Positions 12,701-22,365 of a stretch of 64,000 nt of DNA are shown here, piece by piece (the stretch's first letter is position 1; the number at the start of each line of letters is the position of its first letter). Under the pieces are notes generated by a model, which saw only the letters and a list, made by a program, of their open reading frames with translations, made no database searches and was not told where the DNA came from. Source of the stretch: Hetaerina americana (taxonomy: Eukaryota; Arthropoda; Insecta; Odonata; Calopterygidae); the NCBI GenBank assembly GCA_022747635.1, contig JAKTNV010000007.1:3359905-3423904 (forward strand), given 5' to 3'. The position numbers and the translations under genes are program-made.

Positions 12701-15145
12701 GAGGCATGTGATGGACGTAAATTATGTTTGTAACTAGTGTATGTAAAAGTTTCCCATCAATAAATTGCAGTGGAATACCGTAAACTTTCAAAGGAGTGAG
12801 TTTTATTTATACTACCTTTTGTGACATATTCGATGGTTTCTGGCTCAACTTTGTGGAAGTTCATGTTTATTAAATGAAGAACACAATGTATTTTTCCACC
12901 GTTCTTCATTTTGGTACAACTAGTTTCAACGCTTAGGTGCCATCATCAGGTACAAATTACTCGAGTTGCGGTTCATTTATATACCATTCATGTAGTGGAA
13001 GGGGAGGGTGAGAGAGACATAAACAACTTTGAGACGTAGACATTGTCTTTGGAATATGGACAGGTATTGAAAGACAAGTAGACACTTTGGTGAACGCCTT
13101 ATATTCCCAATGCAAAGAAATCAATTTCACATGTAAGGAATAACATAATAGGAAACTCAATTCCTAGGTATCACAGTGTCTAAAAAGGAATAGGGATTTA
13201 AATTGGTATTTTTTCTTGAAAGTACCACCACAGATGACATTATCCCATTCAACTCCCACCATCATATATCTCAAAAGTTATCCATTTTTCATTTCTTGAT
13301 AAATAGACTTCTGGACATACCTCTCTCTCAAAGTAATTTTGTTCAAGAACTGAAAATGATAAAAGATATTGCAGTGGAAATGAGTACAAAGAAGATTTAA
13401 TAGAAAAAATACTTCACAGAAAATGTTCCCTTAGAACAAACAATCTTTTGTTTAAACCAGTTAATATGGATGTAAAAGATTACAAATGGTGTAGACTCTC
13501 TTATTATGGATTGATTTCACAAAAGATAGCCAACCCATTCCCCAGAGAACAATTTCAGATAGCATTTTAAATTGTGAACAACCTAAAATCTTTCATGAAC
13601 ACCATGAAAGACAAAGGGGAAAAACAAAATAAAAGTGGCATTTATAAATTGACTTTTATGGACTGCAGTGCTATATACATAGGCCAAACGGGGAGAAAAA
13701 CACGGGTGGAGGAACATGAATGCTGTTTTAGGAAATGTGACCTCGCACAAAAATCTCACTTCGCCAAGCATCTGTGGGATGAAAATCATGAGAAAGACTT
13801 CAACCCGGAACTGATGCATCGAATGGGCAAAGATAGGAGGATGGACAAGTGGGAAGAGCTGGAAATCAGACATAATTTGAAGTAGGTCAACGGTCAATTT
13901 GGTCAACGATTTATTGTTTGAATACCTCTCCCCAATCCCGGAAGCATCCCTTTCCTTCACGGAATGACCCTACCCTACCCCCTCTGTGAACCCCACTAAT
14001 CACCTTCCCTGATGCTTCCAACTCCCCTCCCCCCCCTCCTCCTTCCGATCACATCCCCCTCTCTCATCCTCCCCTTCCCCCACAAGAATGGTATATAAAT
14101 GGACCGCAACTTGAGTAATTTGTGCCAGATGATAACGCATAAACTATTAGCACCAACTAAAGAATAGTGGGAAAATTCATTGTGTTCTTCATTTAATCAA
14201 CTTCTTGTGACGTTAGACTTATTTGGCATGGATGACACCAACAGGAGCAAACATGAACATTATGATTGCAGTAAAACTGGTATTTGTGAATCAGTTCTTT
14301 GAACAAATAAGCTATGCAACATCCATTGTTTCCGTTAATTAGACAAATGAAATCACTGTTGAAAGAGAAATATGGGGAGCACATAGTTAAAAATACGCCC
14401 TTGGAACCTGGTCATGAATCAAGAGAAAACTTAAGAAAGAGAAGCCCTGTGTTATTCCAATATTGAAGGGCAAATTTTTGGACATAGTGTTTGAACATTT
14501 TTTGTAAATTTTATATATAACATGTCTTATGGTTGGCATATGTGCTTTTGAGTCTCCTGAATATTTTTAAACGCAGCTTAAATTTTTCTACAAGTGTATT
14601 AAAAATTAAGCCGAATGTATTAACCCGTATGGTGCCAGCAAGGTGATATATCAGTTACCTTAATTTGTACTCCTAAGCCCTACACTCTGTTTTTTCTAAA
14701 TTTAACTTGAGTGAGAGCAAAATAATCAAATTTTATCACATTTTCTGTAATGTTTAAAGAGTATAAATTAAAAACAATTACCTTCAAAATATTATCATTA
14801 GATTCTATTGAAATGTCCATCCACAAATGTACGTAATCATCAAAAGACCTTGGCATTTTCCATGATAACTTGGTAATGGAGGCATGCACTTTAAGGGTTG
14901 AAGCTGTATCAGGTGAAATTTATTAAAAATATTTGTAAAAGGTTGCTCATTATATTTGTCTGTATGTCTAAGGAATTTTCTTCTAATTTGTCTAGGAATA
15001 CACGGATAAACTACAAAAGGTGTATTTGGTGAGGCAGGAACTCAAGTCGCACATTCAGAACCTTCCCGATCTCACACAGCTACCAGATGTCACGGGTGGC
15101 CTTGCCCCTCTCCCCTCCGCTGGGGATCTTTTTAGTATGCATTGA
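621..15145 (+). CDS. RPRD1: RPRD1A/B homologue (CREPT/p15RS family), complete, six coding exons
   Basis: Family members bind the phosphorylated RNA polymerase II CTD through an N-terminal CID and help recruit CTD phosphatase and regulate transcription. Exons: 621-771, 1044-1283, 1380-1582, 6122-6332, 9240-9415, 14996-15145. Intron phases are 1,1,0,1,0, every junction is GT-AG, and the total is 376 codons plus stop. Residues 1 to about 130 form the CID (SVQTLSLWL-type helix, [13 protein letters not shown], LLxIWEERxVY). A lysine-rich linker follows (about 132-199). The rest is the C-terminal RPRD/CREPT coiled-coil domain ([42 protein letters not shown], ending [14 protein letters not shown]). 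The start at 621 aligns with vertebrate starts; an in-frame ATG at 585 would add 12 residues. Human RPRD1A/B are about 312-326 aa, so this protein is longer, mainly in the linker. Confidence 0.93.
1044..1283 (+). CDS. RPRD1: RPRD1 exon 2 (CID core)
   Basis: It opens after a TTTTTACAG acceptor and encodes [20 protein letters not shown] and [16 protein letters not shown], the conserved CTD-binding helices. It ends before GTGAGG in phase 1. Confidence 0.92.
1380..1582 (+). CDS. RPRD1: RPRD1 exon 3 (basic linker)
   Basis: It follows a CTATTTTAG acceptor and encodes a Lys/Ser/Glu-rich low-complexity linker of 67 residues containing [10 protein letters not shown], which could act as a nuclear localisation signal. 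It ends GAG|GTATGT in phase 0. This linker is poorly conserved in the family, so the exon rests on splice sites and phase as much as on sequence. Confidence 0.82.
1938..2150 (-). repeat. tRNA-derived SINE (family 1), minus strand
   Basis: The reverse strand has a tRNA-like head near 2148-2075 with a box A-like TGGGTAGAGC stretch and a box B GGTTCAATTCC. An unrelated body follows toward 1940. The surrounding AT-rich intron lacks such motifs. The head is decayed and would not make a normal tRNA. Confidence 0.55.
2395..2593 (-). mobile_element. RTE retrotransposon fragment (C-terminal), decayed
   Basis: The reverse strand matches the C-terminal region of the RTE ORF seen intact at 28.4-28.7 kb (region encoding MxGTLSK, AExWSLK, RRLEAFEMW, NEEVLGMVGEE), with many substitutions and stops. 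It probably belongs to the same insertion as 3257-4560, interrupted by the SINE. Confidence 0.7.
2594..2880 (+). repeat. tRNA-derived SINE (family 2), plus strand, with head
   Basis: A tRNA-like head at about 2596-2670 has box A (TGGTGCAGAGGCTAAC) and box B (GGTTTCGAATCCCGG). A body follows containing GGGACGTTAAACTGCGG and GAGTAGGCTAATGCC. The same body recurs on the minus strand at 54625-54871, which defines the family inside this window. Confidence 0.75.
2886..2929. repeat. Perfect 21-bp inverted repeat with 2-nt loop
   Basis: Arms 2886-2906 and 2909-2929 are exact reverse complements separated by TC. It lies directly after the SINE body. Nothing coding overlaps it. Confidence 0.9.
3257..4560 (-). 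mobile_element. RTE retrotransposon fragment (RT domain), decayed
   Basis: The reverse strand aligns with the RTE RT from the FADDQALV region (3260) through the region upstream of the DDQFG motif to the end of the endonuclease (near 4540). It has many stops and indels. Compared with the copy at 22.4-25.5 kb it is clearly older. Confidence 0.75.
4561..6121. other. RPRD1 intron 3, unassigned stretch
   Basis: I recognise no gene or repeat family here. Open frames such as 4667-4996 (minus) and 5148-5456 (plus) show no motif I know and no splice support. Confidence 0.4.
6122..6332 (+). CDS. RPRD1: RPRD1 exon 4 (start of C-terminal domain)
   Basis: It encodes [20 protein letters not shown] followed by [20 protein letters not shown], closely matching human EELIKALQDLENAASGDA. 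The acceptor is TTTTCACTCAAG and the donor GTAAAA; it ends in phase 1. Confidence 0.92.
6555..7365 (-). mobile_element. RTE fragment: endonuclease and 5' leader part
   Basis: The reverse strand matches the RTE endonuclease (region of GDWNATVG, LGxRND, WxMPGDSGRYQLDYIL) and the conserved N-terminal leader (GSGGGxASAVVIP region at about 7350). Stops and indels are present. It retains TGC where two other copies have a TGA stop (see findings). Confidence 0.75.
7660..7672. repeat. Left target-site duplication of the PLE palindrome
   Basis: TTTGCTAGGTTTA occurs here and again at 9061-9073, immediately outside the palindromic element. Confidence 0.75.
7765..7806 (-). ncRNA. Hammerhead-ribozyme-like motif, left palindrome arm
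   Basis: It is the minus-strand mirror of the motif at 8971-9012: UCAC / CUGAAGA / stem II / GAAA / three-pair stem III / UC / GUGA. PLE termini are known to encode minimal type I hammerheads. The first stem II position is U opposite U, so activity is uncertain. Confidence 0.5.
8971..9012 (+). ncRNA. Hammerhead-ribozyme-like motif, right palindrome arm
   Basis: Stem I UCAC (8971-8974) pairs with GUGA (9009-9012). The core is CUGAAGA (8975-8981) and GAAA (8997-9000). Stem II lies between them (GACA with UGUU). Stem III is A-U, C-G, C-G (9000-9002 with 9005-9007) with a CA loop. Predicted cleavage follows C9008. The layout fits the minimal type I hammerheads of PLEs. Confidence 0.55.
9061..9073. 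repeat. Right target-site duplication of the PLE palindrome
   Basis: An exact 13-bp repeat of 7660-7672. Confidence 0.75.
9240..9415 (+). CDS. RPRD1: RPRD1 exon 5 (coiled coil)
   Basis: It lies between TTATTCGCAG and GTAAGA and encodes the charged helical segment with [15 protein letters not shown] and [17 protein letters not shown]. It ends in phase 0. Confidence 0.92.
9690..10345 (-). mobile_element. Decayed RTE copy: 5' leader plus C-terminal remnant
   Basis: 10115-10345 (minus) clearly matches the RTE 5' leader (small hairpins, CGAAAGGTAGTCCACGCAG segment). 9690-9945 matches the RTE C-terminal coding region weakly. The middle is missing or unrecognisable. The two may be one internally deleted element or two insertions. 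Confidence 0.6.
10640..11410 (-). mobile_element. Decayed RTE copy: endonuclease and leader
   Basis: The reverse strand matches the RTE endonuclease region and the leader (GGCCCANTGGGCCGA and TGATAATTGAGGTxGTTT segments near 11235 and 11305) at much lower identity than other copies. It is an old insertion. Confidence 0.65.
11411..12109. other. AT-rich intron stretch, nothing recognised
   Basis: No motif, frame or repeat that I can name. Confidence 0.4.
12110..12480 (-). mobile_element. PLE reverse-transcriptase remnant
   Basis: Reverse-strand translation gives [15 protein letters not shown], then NIHL, and later a STDPIIPV segment. This is the order of the PLE RT catalytic YxDD motif, the following helix and the S/TDxxIPxxS region. 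The catalytic motif reads YADN, and stops are present. It differs from the PLE at 13-14 kb. Confidence 0.6.
12914..12953 (-). ncRNA. Hammerhead-ribozyme-like motif in PLE arm
   Basis: Minus strand: GUAC stem I (12953-12950), CUGAUGA (12949-12943), stem II (12942-12928, decayed), GAAA (12927-12924), stem III A-U and C-G with UA loop, U at the cleavage site (12918), then GUAC (12917-12914), which pairs with the first stem. The core is complete; stem II is weak in this copy. Confidence 0.5.
13574..13885 (+). pseudogene. PLE GIY-YIG endonuclease fragment
   Basis: A 103-codon open frame contains [26 protein letters not shown] and [11 protein letters not shown]. These are the GIY, YIG, arginine/EH and CCHH-type features of Penelope endonucleases. 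The upstream RT is frameshifted, so this is a relic frame, not a host gene. Confidence 0.8.
14996..15145 (+). CDS. RPRD1: RPRD1 terminal coding exon
   Basis: It follows a TTTGTCTAG acceptor. It encodes [35 protein letters not shown] and the diagnostic end [13 protein letters not shown], then TGA at 15143-15145. Confidence 0.93.
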   Translation, partial: EYTDKLQKVYLVRQELKSHIQNLPDLTQLPDVTGGLAPLPSAGDLFSMH

Positions 15146-15203
15146 AGAGAGTCTTTATCATCGTCAAGACCATTTGAATATTGCCTGAAAACATGGTTGA
15201 AGT

Positions 15204-15262
<59 letters not shown>

Positions 15263-16185
15263 TATATATATATGTTTGTATATATATATATATATATAAT
15301 TATATATATATGTTTGTATATATATATATATATATATGTATGTATATAATGCATATGTATATGTTCTCATTGTGGTTAAGTGACCACTGTGCATTCACCT
15401 CTGTTGCCATTGGAGAGTCTTCTTCAGATTGGTTGTGACAAACTGGTCAGTGTCACGCAATGGCATCATCCAGCTGCTCAATGGCCTCCATTGATGCGGC
15501 TCCTCTCTGCTAATGTTAATAAGTGAAAGATAGTTGTTGGACATCAGCTGGAAACTATCTCTTGCAAGTGAAGACTTTGGAATGATTAATCATTCTTGCT
15601 GTCCTCCATTCAGTTGAAGATCTTGTTTTGATTTAAAATTCATATTTGTCCGGATTCAATTCTTTTTATATCATTTAATTTGAAAAAAATCTTAAATTTA
15701 TTTAAAATTAGTCTTATATGTCCTATTACAAGTGATGTATGTTTCATTTGATTTTGAGAAATTTGGTTTTGAGAATGCTGGATACATTTAATGAATGCTG
15801 TTCTTGTATTTCCTTTGATCTGTTACTGCATGTAAATTTTATGTAGTATTTTATTTCACGTAATACCCTAATGACATTTTCAGAGTGATTGCGCCTAAAG
15901 AATAGTGTTACGTTTATTTTTGAAGACAATTATGTTTTGGAATTGCTATTTGTGTGTTCCTTTGTTGTTTGTGTAAGTATATTGTAAAATGCACTGACTT
16001 AGAAGCAGCTGCAATTTTGATTGAAGTTCCCAGTGTTCATTCATGAATTGTCTCTTATGATTCTGTTGTCCATTAGGGAAGGAATTCCACCTTAGAATAA
16101 AATGTTATCAGCAAAATCAATATGTCAGTAATGTATACACATTACTGTGCTTGTGTAAATAAACTCCAATATCCTATTCTGTTTC
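15146..16185 (+). other. RPRD1: RPRD1 3' UTR with two polyadenylation signals
   Basis: No further coding follows the stop. AATAAA hexamers lie at 16096-16101 and 16158-16163. A GT-rich and T-rich stretch just after the second (TTCTGTTTCTCTGTC) suits a downstream element, so cleavage near 16.18 kb is likely. A CA/TA microsatellite lies inside the UTR. Confidence 0.6.
15205..15346. repeat. (CA)n/(TA)n microsatellite in the RPRD1 3' UTR
   Basis: CA repeats run into TA repeats with imperfect TGTTTGTA interruptions. Confidence 0.9.
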
Positions 16186-17446
16186 TCTGTCATTTTATTT
16201 GTAATATGATAATACAAGCCCCGTATAAAATTCCACTGTGATCTTTAATAGTTATAATTCAGCGCATATATCTGAGCCTTAATAATAGGGATGTGAGTTA
16301 TGGATGAAAACAATGGGGACAAAACAGGCCCTTCTATCTGAAAGTTTACTGAGTGGCCACAAATTAACTTATTTCCCTAAGTAAACAATGAACATATCAT
16401 TTAGTGTAAAATTTATCTTTCTATAATTCCTCATGTTAATGCTAAAATATATATACATTTGAATCATTGCAATGAAATTATGGGATGAAACTTGCAAGTA
16501 AGGCGAGTTGAATATTAGCGATACACAACATTTATGTAAGTTTCTATGGCATCATATTTTCCAAGGGGCCCTGCAGCTCATGGAGATACGGAGTGCATAT
16601 AAGAACAAATGAAGCAGTGCAACGATAGCAGATGCCCTATATAACGAGGTCTCATGGTCCCGACTAAGTCATTCCCTGCTGTAAGCTCCCTTTATTATCA
16701 ATGGTGTCTTTGATAATTACACATTAATTGATTCCTATTGCTTTTCAGGATGTTATTTTAACCTAATTGAATGAAATTACATCATAGTTATAAGACTATC
16801 AACAAGGAGACTACGCATAATAATTTATAATACCTCCTATGACTTTGAGGCTAATATAAACATGTGATATTATGGACATGAGTTTTTGGTAGTCAATTAT
16901 GATAACCACACTAGTTTGATATTATGAACAAGGCTCATCATTGGCTACAGATTATGCATCACATCTTTGATTGAGTTGAGAATTTAATCTATTTATGTAA
17001 GGAACTTGATAACTGTAATGTTGAACTTGTAAATACTGATTAAAAAATTTTTAAAGGATGAGGTATGTTTTCGTCACGTTTATGGTTCACAATGACATTC
17101 AACCTACATTTTGTTATGGGTCATTATTGAAAGAAGACCTGGACATTTTTTATAACTGTGCAAACAAGCTGCAGAAATAACAAGCTCACACGAGCAAATG
17201 TTATAGCCTATAAAGTCTTAGTCGCTCAAGTCATAGCCATCATTTTGTATTTTCATCATCACAGCCATTTGACCATATAAGTGGGAATGACTGGCCAGGC
17301 AGTGGTTGACAAAACCGTTTTTTGTTTGAATGTCACAATAATCCTCCACGCCCACCACCTTATGGCAATACATTAATTAGCGGCTGTTTTTTAAATGAGG
17401 AACTGATGGAACAATCTCATTTGATTTCCTTAATAGATATTACGTA

Positions 17447-17448
<2 letters not shown>
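16186..17448. other. Intergenic AT-rich stretch, nothing recognised
   Basis: It lies between the RPRD1 poly(A) site and the (TA)n tract. I see no gene or named repeat. Confidence 0.4.

Positions 17449-17503
<55 letters not shown>
17449..17503. repeat. (TA)n microsatellite
   Basis: An uninterrupted TA tract. Confidence 0.95.
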
Positions 17504-17506
<3 letters not shown>

Positions 17507-17517
17507 CATAAACTAAG

Positions 17518-18065
17518 TTATTTAGCTTGTCTTCTTAAGATTGGGGTCGGGCTTTGGCCCGCAAACCATACTTCTTTTCTGATCCAAGTTATGGCCATTG
17601 GAATATTTTGTCCATGACTTTTTATGATAGGCCTCTTGATGGGTGTGAAACATTGTTTGGAAATTTCCATTCTGATGCGTTTGTGATCTTGCGTAACGAG
17701 TCCCGGCAACCATCTAGCAGATATCCAATTCCACGGTTAAAATGTGAGTGGTCCATTCAGATGATATCCCCACAGCTTCAGTGATTCCTCTCACTTTCAG
17801 TCGGCCATCCTCCGCCACCATTTAATTACACTTTTGCAATGATTTCTGGGGTAGTGGCACTTCTATATTGGCCGACCACTACGCCAATCATCATCTAAGC
17901 TGTCCCGACCAAACTTTAACTTGCTTGTCCACTTGGCAACAGGTGAACGTGAAGGAACCCAGAGATTTCTGAAAGTCGGCATGAATTTCCTTTGCTTTCA
18001 TACCATTTTTACAAAGTATTGGATCACAGCTCGAATCTCAATTTTTTCTACCTTCAAAAAAAACA
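17518..18065 (-). mobile_element. Mariner transposase remnant (HTH region)
   Basis: Reverse-strand translation over several frames gives KEIHADFQ, a SGRP box, ATTPEIIAKV, MVAEDGRLKVRGITEAVGIS and RWLPGLVTQDHKRIRMEIS. This is the N-terminal HTH order of mariner transposases. Catalytic residues are not seen and frameshifts abound. It abuts the truncated end of the R1-like LINE. Confidence 0.75.
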
Positions 18066-18695
18066 CTCAATGGGAAGAACATCAGAGCATCTTAGTTTCG
18101 ATCGCTTTCGTTTCTCACGATCCATCTTAGTTTCCTGCAGTATATAATGGAATGCCTCCTCATCGAAAGTGTTCGTAGCCCACTTCTTATCCCACCTCAG
18201 CTTCATCTCAACTTTCCCACTGCCACTTTGCAGCCTGTACACAAGAGCTTGGTGGTTGCTTCCTGTGTAACAATCGCTAACAGTCCAGCCATAACCTTCC
18301 CCCATCGATGAAGGATCGATGAAGGTCAGGTCGACTACAGATGACTTGCCAGCCTTGATAAACGTAGAGGCTGCTCCCATATTGGCGAGCTCCAACTCTA
18401 GTGTTGCAGCCACTTCGAGCAGTGCCCAGCCCCTGGCGTTAGTCTTCGCGCTACCCCACTCCGTCGCCCATGCATTGAAATCTCCAGCAATGAGCACTGG
18501 TAGTCTAGATGACTGTGCACTGGTAACAATAGCCTCCAGCGATCTTACGAACTCTTCCATGATATCACTTGGCAGGAAGTAGCAGCTATAGATACGTATA
18601 CCAGCCACCTCCACCCAAGTGAAACCCCACACTTGAACTGCCTCTTGACTAGATATGTTCAGATTGCCACACACCCAGACCGCCACCATACCCAT
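18054..18695 (-). pseudogene. R1-like EEP endonuclease domain
   Basis: A 213-codon frame has the phosphatase-like endonuclease signatures VLIAGDFNAWATEWG, VVDLTFIDPS and GSNHQALVY. The usual SDH triad reads SNH, so the catalytic aspartate there appears lost. The last residues run into mariner-derived sequence. Confidence 0.8.
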
Positions 18696-20265
18696 GAGTA
18701 TGTTGCCCTGTTTGAATTGTCTAGTCCCTTGTAGACCTCACTGATCATGGCTATATGTGCTCTCTCTTCTACTACAGATTGTAAGAGCAGCCTTGGGCCA
18801 CTGCACAATGGTTTAGATTAATTTGGAGGACCTTGACCATTTTCCTTCCGTATTGTTGCCCCTAGGTCTGATCGTTTACCCTTACAGTTAGCTGCCTTAT
18901 GGCCCTCCTGGCCACATCGGAGGCACTGGTTTGTCTGGTCTACGAGGCTCATACACTCTCGAGCAGTGTCCCAACTCCTGACACCTGTAGCACCGCCTTG
19001 GTACCTGTCGTAGTCGGACCCTACAACTCACCCAACCGATCCGAATTTTCCCTCTTCGGAGCATCTTCTTTGCTATCTCTGCCGAGATTCGGACGTTGGC
19101 AACCTGCGTACCACTGTACGCTTCCCGCAATTTAACACCCTCAGGTATCACTGCTCCTGGATCAACTTCTGTGGTTATGGCCTCCACGACATCATTTGCA
19201 GTCGTCGTCTCATCCAAGTCCTTTATATTCAGGCTCTCCATATGATTAAGTAGCTGTACTTCTGCTACTCCACTCAGCACTGATGAGACTGCCGACTGCT
19301 GCCCCAGGGAATTCGCACCCGATCGTCCAAGATCTAGGAGAAGCTCTCCTGTCCTGGTACGCCTTATGCGTGTTACCCTCTCACCGAGCATCTTTAACTC
19401 AGGTGTCACCTTCACCCAGCGCAGTATCTCTGCATAAGAATTCTCCTCCATTGCTTTGATCTAAATGGCATCAGGTCGGGGTGGCTTTAACCTGGGCCTC
19501 TGCTTTTCCTCAGCCACCTGCAGGTTATCGCTGTCCTTGCTCGACATCTGCTGCTTTTCTTTCTTCTTCTTCCTGCTCCCTACGCCCTTCTTCACGACGG
19601 TGACCTAGTCACCTGCTTGGACCTGAGTCAGGGATCCCCTTTCCCCTCTTCCTTTTAGGGTTCAGGGCTGACTGTGGTGAAGGCGGGTCACGGCCTGCCG
19701 TCCTCTGTTGTGTTGCTTCTGAATGGATGGTTGGGGATGTTTGAACCGTCACATCTTGGCAAGGAGTCCCTTGTGTCTTCATGCACTCCACAGCACACAT
19801 TACCTTGGTGTAGTCAATAAGAGCCCTGTCCATAGACCTAGCCATGATTTTGATTTCCTTGTGGATGTTGTTCCTTGAGAGAATGAAATCCAGCGACAAC
19901 TGCACTTTCTCTTTTAACTGGTTGAAAGCCATTTCTGCTCCCTTCGGTTAGGGGTCACTTGTAGCATTAGATGCTACAGGGGCCGAGTGACCAACATGTG
20001 TAGCACTGCGGTAGCTGGATAACAACACCTGGGAGCCCACTTGTTCACTCCCTAATGGCGGCGGCACTGGGGTATCTCTCCCCTGCACCGTAACTTCTAC
20101 CTTCTCTACACTTGCCATACTTGGTTTATTTTCAGGGTTCCTTCCCCTATTTGGCTTTTCTGTCCACCCCGGGTATTTTATTTGCCCGGTGCCCTCTATT
20201 TCTAGCGAGCGTTCCCCTATCCGCAACCTGGGGAGGAGCCGGATGGGAGAAGCCAACAAAAATCC
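18066..20265 (-). mobile_element. R1/LOA-type non-LTR retrotransposon, 3'-truncated, broken
   Basis: Order on the minus strand: leader near 20265-19950, ORF1 N-terminal part (19932-19609), ORF1 C-terminal part with zinc knuckles (19451-18880), then an endonuclease (18695-18060). The endonuclease has AGDFNAWATEWGS and ends with a SDCYTGSNHQALVY segment. RT is missing, cut off at the mariner remnant. Stops and frameshifts separate the parts. Confidence 0.8.
18897..19451 (-). pseudogene. R1-like ORF1 (Gag-like) C-terminal part with CCHC knuckle
   Basis: A 184-codon frame resembles Gag-like ORF1 of R1/LOA elements. It reaches the first knuckle (CYRCQELGHCSR). The second knuckle (CLRCGQEGHKAANC) is in the next frame just downstream, so a one-base shift has occurred within the knuckle region. 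Confidence 0.75.
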
Positions 20266-20275
20266 ACACCGGACA

Positions 20276-20440
20276 TATACATACATATACACACACACAT
20301 ACATACACATATATACATACATACATATATGCATACATAAACACATACATAAACACATACATAATTATGCACATACACACCCATACATACATGCATATAG
20401 TATACATATATAAATTAAGGATACACATACACACATATTC
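20276..20440. repeat. ACATAC-type microsatellite
   Basis: Degenerate (ACATAC)n/(CA)n repeat. Its translated frames are low-complexity shadows. Confidence 0.9.
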
Positions 20441-20839
20441 AAATTAAATGACAGTGAAGATAGAGAACAATAAAATAAGGAAAGTCTAAGCAAAGAATGA
20501 GGTTTGTGGGAAAAGCTAGGGAGAGCATGGCATTGCTCAACCAGTAAAAACCCACGAAGAGAATGGGAGTTTGCGAGAAGGGGAGAATAGGAAAAACCTG
20601 CGAAAACCCTATTAATTAGAAGAAAGATACATGTACATTGTAACAATCATTTTTACATGGTATACATATTATTATGTTACTGAAATCGAAATGGAAAAAT
20701 TAAATATTGACAACACATGCAGAGTAATGAGAGACATAACATTAACTAAAAATAATGATTCAAAACTCTATTGCTTGAGATGACAGAAGAAAAAGTAGAA
20801 ACAGTGATCTGTACAGCTGCTGAGAGGAATGAGGGAGGG

Positions 20840-22364
20840 TATACTGGTTAATTACCTGAGGAAAATGAACTTGTGAAGTGCTTTCCTAAATGTTGCTGTT
20901 GATGAAGAGTTTTTTCTGTCATCTGGCAGAGAGTTCCACAGACAGCATGCTGTAACATGAAAAGATTTGTGATATATTTCCGTGCGATGGCGTGGGACAA
21001 GAAGTTTATTATTACTCCTAGTATTTCTGTTATAGATTGAGCTGATGAAGAGGAAATTTTTGTACAGATATTTAGGTGTGTGGTTTGAAAGTATTCTGTA
21101 AAAACTTGAAAGAATATGAAAATGCCTGTGGCCTCCTAGCTTTAACCAGGATATTCTACTATTCAATGAGTCGGAAATATGATCGTATTTCCTAAGATCA
21201 CATATGAACCGCACACAGGAATTATGGGTCCTCTGGAGTTTGGTTTTCAGTTTGCCTGAAAGGTCTTGGTATACTACATCACAGTAATCAAAGTGGGGTA
21301 TGAGAGGAGAGGTTACAAGAAGCATCTTTAAGGAGGGGGCAGCAATGTGCTTTAACCTTTTCAGTGAATGCCGGGATGAGTTAATTTTTCTGCAGATAGC
21401 AATTGCATGATCATTCCAAGATAATGTTACATTTATGGTAAAGCCTAAATTATTTACTGTCCTTAAGTATGGTATGATAGATCCTTGCAATTTTAGTGGT
21501 GGTAGTTTATCAATACTTATTTTAGATGTAGATTTTGGTATCCAATTATCATGGACTGACTTTTGATTGGGTTTATTTTCAATAAATTTTTTATTCCCAA
21601 TAGTGGCAAAGCAGCTAGATCTGCATTAATTTGGTTTATAATTATAGGCAGGTCTTGAAGGCGGGAAAGGTGATATATTTGTAAATCATCGGCATAAAGG
21701 TGATGATTGCAATTTAAAATCCCTTTACTAATTTCGTTTATATACAGGGAAAAAAGTAAGGGTCCAAGAATGGATCCATGTGGGACACTCCTGTGTATTT
21801 GAAGCCAGTTAGAGGATGAATTAGGTGTAATGACTCTTTGGAATCGGTTACTTAGGTATGAGCAAATCCACAGTAAAGACGAGGAAGAAAAATTCAGGTT
21901 TTGTAAAGAGAATATCTTTGTCAATAAAGTCAAAGGCTTTGGTAAAGCCTAGGAGAGTCATTATTGTCATCTCTTTGCGATCCATGGATGGATCCATGGA
22001 TGTCATCTGTTATTTTAAGGAGAGCGGTAGCTGTGCTGTGAGAGGACCGAAAGCCTGATTGTAGAGGATCAAGTAACTTATTTTCATTGAGAAACTTTGA
22101 AATTTGTTCTTGAATGAGTCTCTCGAATGCTTTTGATAAAGGAGGCAAAATGCTGATTGGTCTGTATTCAGCAATGTTAGTGGGTGTGGATTTTTTGGGG
22201 ATGGGACGGACGAGGGCACGTTTCCACAGTAAGGGACATGTTCCAGTTAGAATAGACCAATTAAAGATATGACTTAAAATGGGAAATACAATGGGAAGTA
22301 ACTTTTGTATGAGAATAGCGGAAATTCTGTCAGCTCCATCTGAGGAGGAGCAGGAGCCACTTTC
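20840..22364 (-). mobile_element. Jockey/CR1-group LINE, RT and C-terminal part, broken
   Basis: Minus-strand pieces: RT N-terminal fingers (AEYRPISILPPLSKAFERLI, LLDPLQSGFRSSHSTATALL at 22418-21930), palm (VPHGSILGPLLFSLYINEI, LYADDLQIY at 21933-21517) and C-terminal domain (LIPHFDYCDVVYQDL, VTACCLWNSLP at 21490-20852). Frameshifts lie between the pieces. The 5' side is cut at about 22365, where an RTE copy begins. 20441-20840 may be its 3' UTR. Confidence 0.85.
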
Positions 22365-22365
22365 C

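Larger units (their letters stand above)
12770..14200 (+). mobile_element. Penelope-like element with inverted ends, RT remnant and GIY-YIG domain
   Basis: Inverted arms lie at about 12871-13010 and 14085-14199. Between them is a decayed RT C-terminal region (13050-13400: [31 protein letters not shown]) and then a GIY-YIG frame. Just left, 12770-12868 on the minus strand encodes a [20 protein letters not shown] piece of RT, so an inverted partial copy adjoins. Such inverted pLTR layouts are usual for PLEs. Confidence 0.75.

Noticed and set aside
15055..15438. Tyr/Ile-rich frames over TA repeats (also at 25.4, 29, 42.4 and 44.3 kb)
   Set aside because: Translations of microsatellites in the RPRD1 3' UTR and elsewhere.
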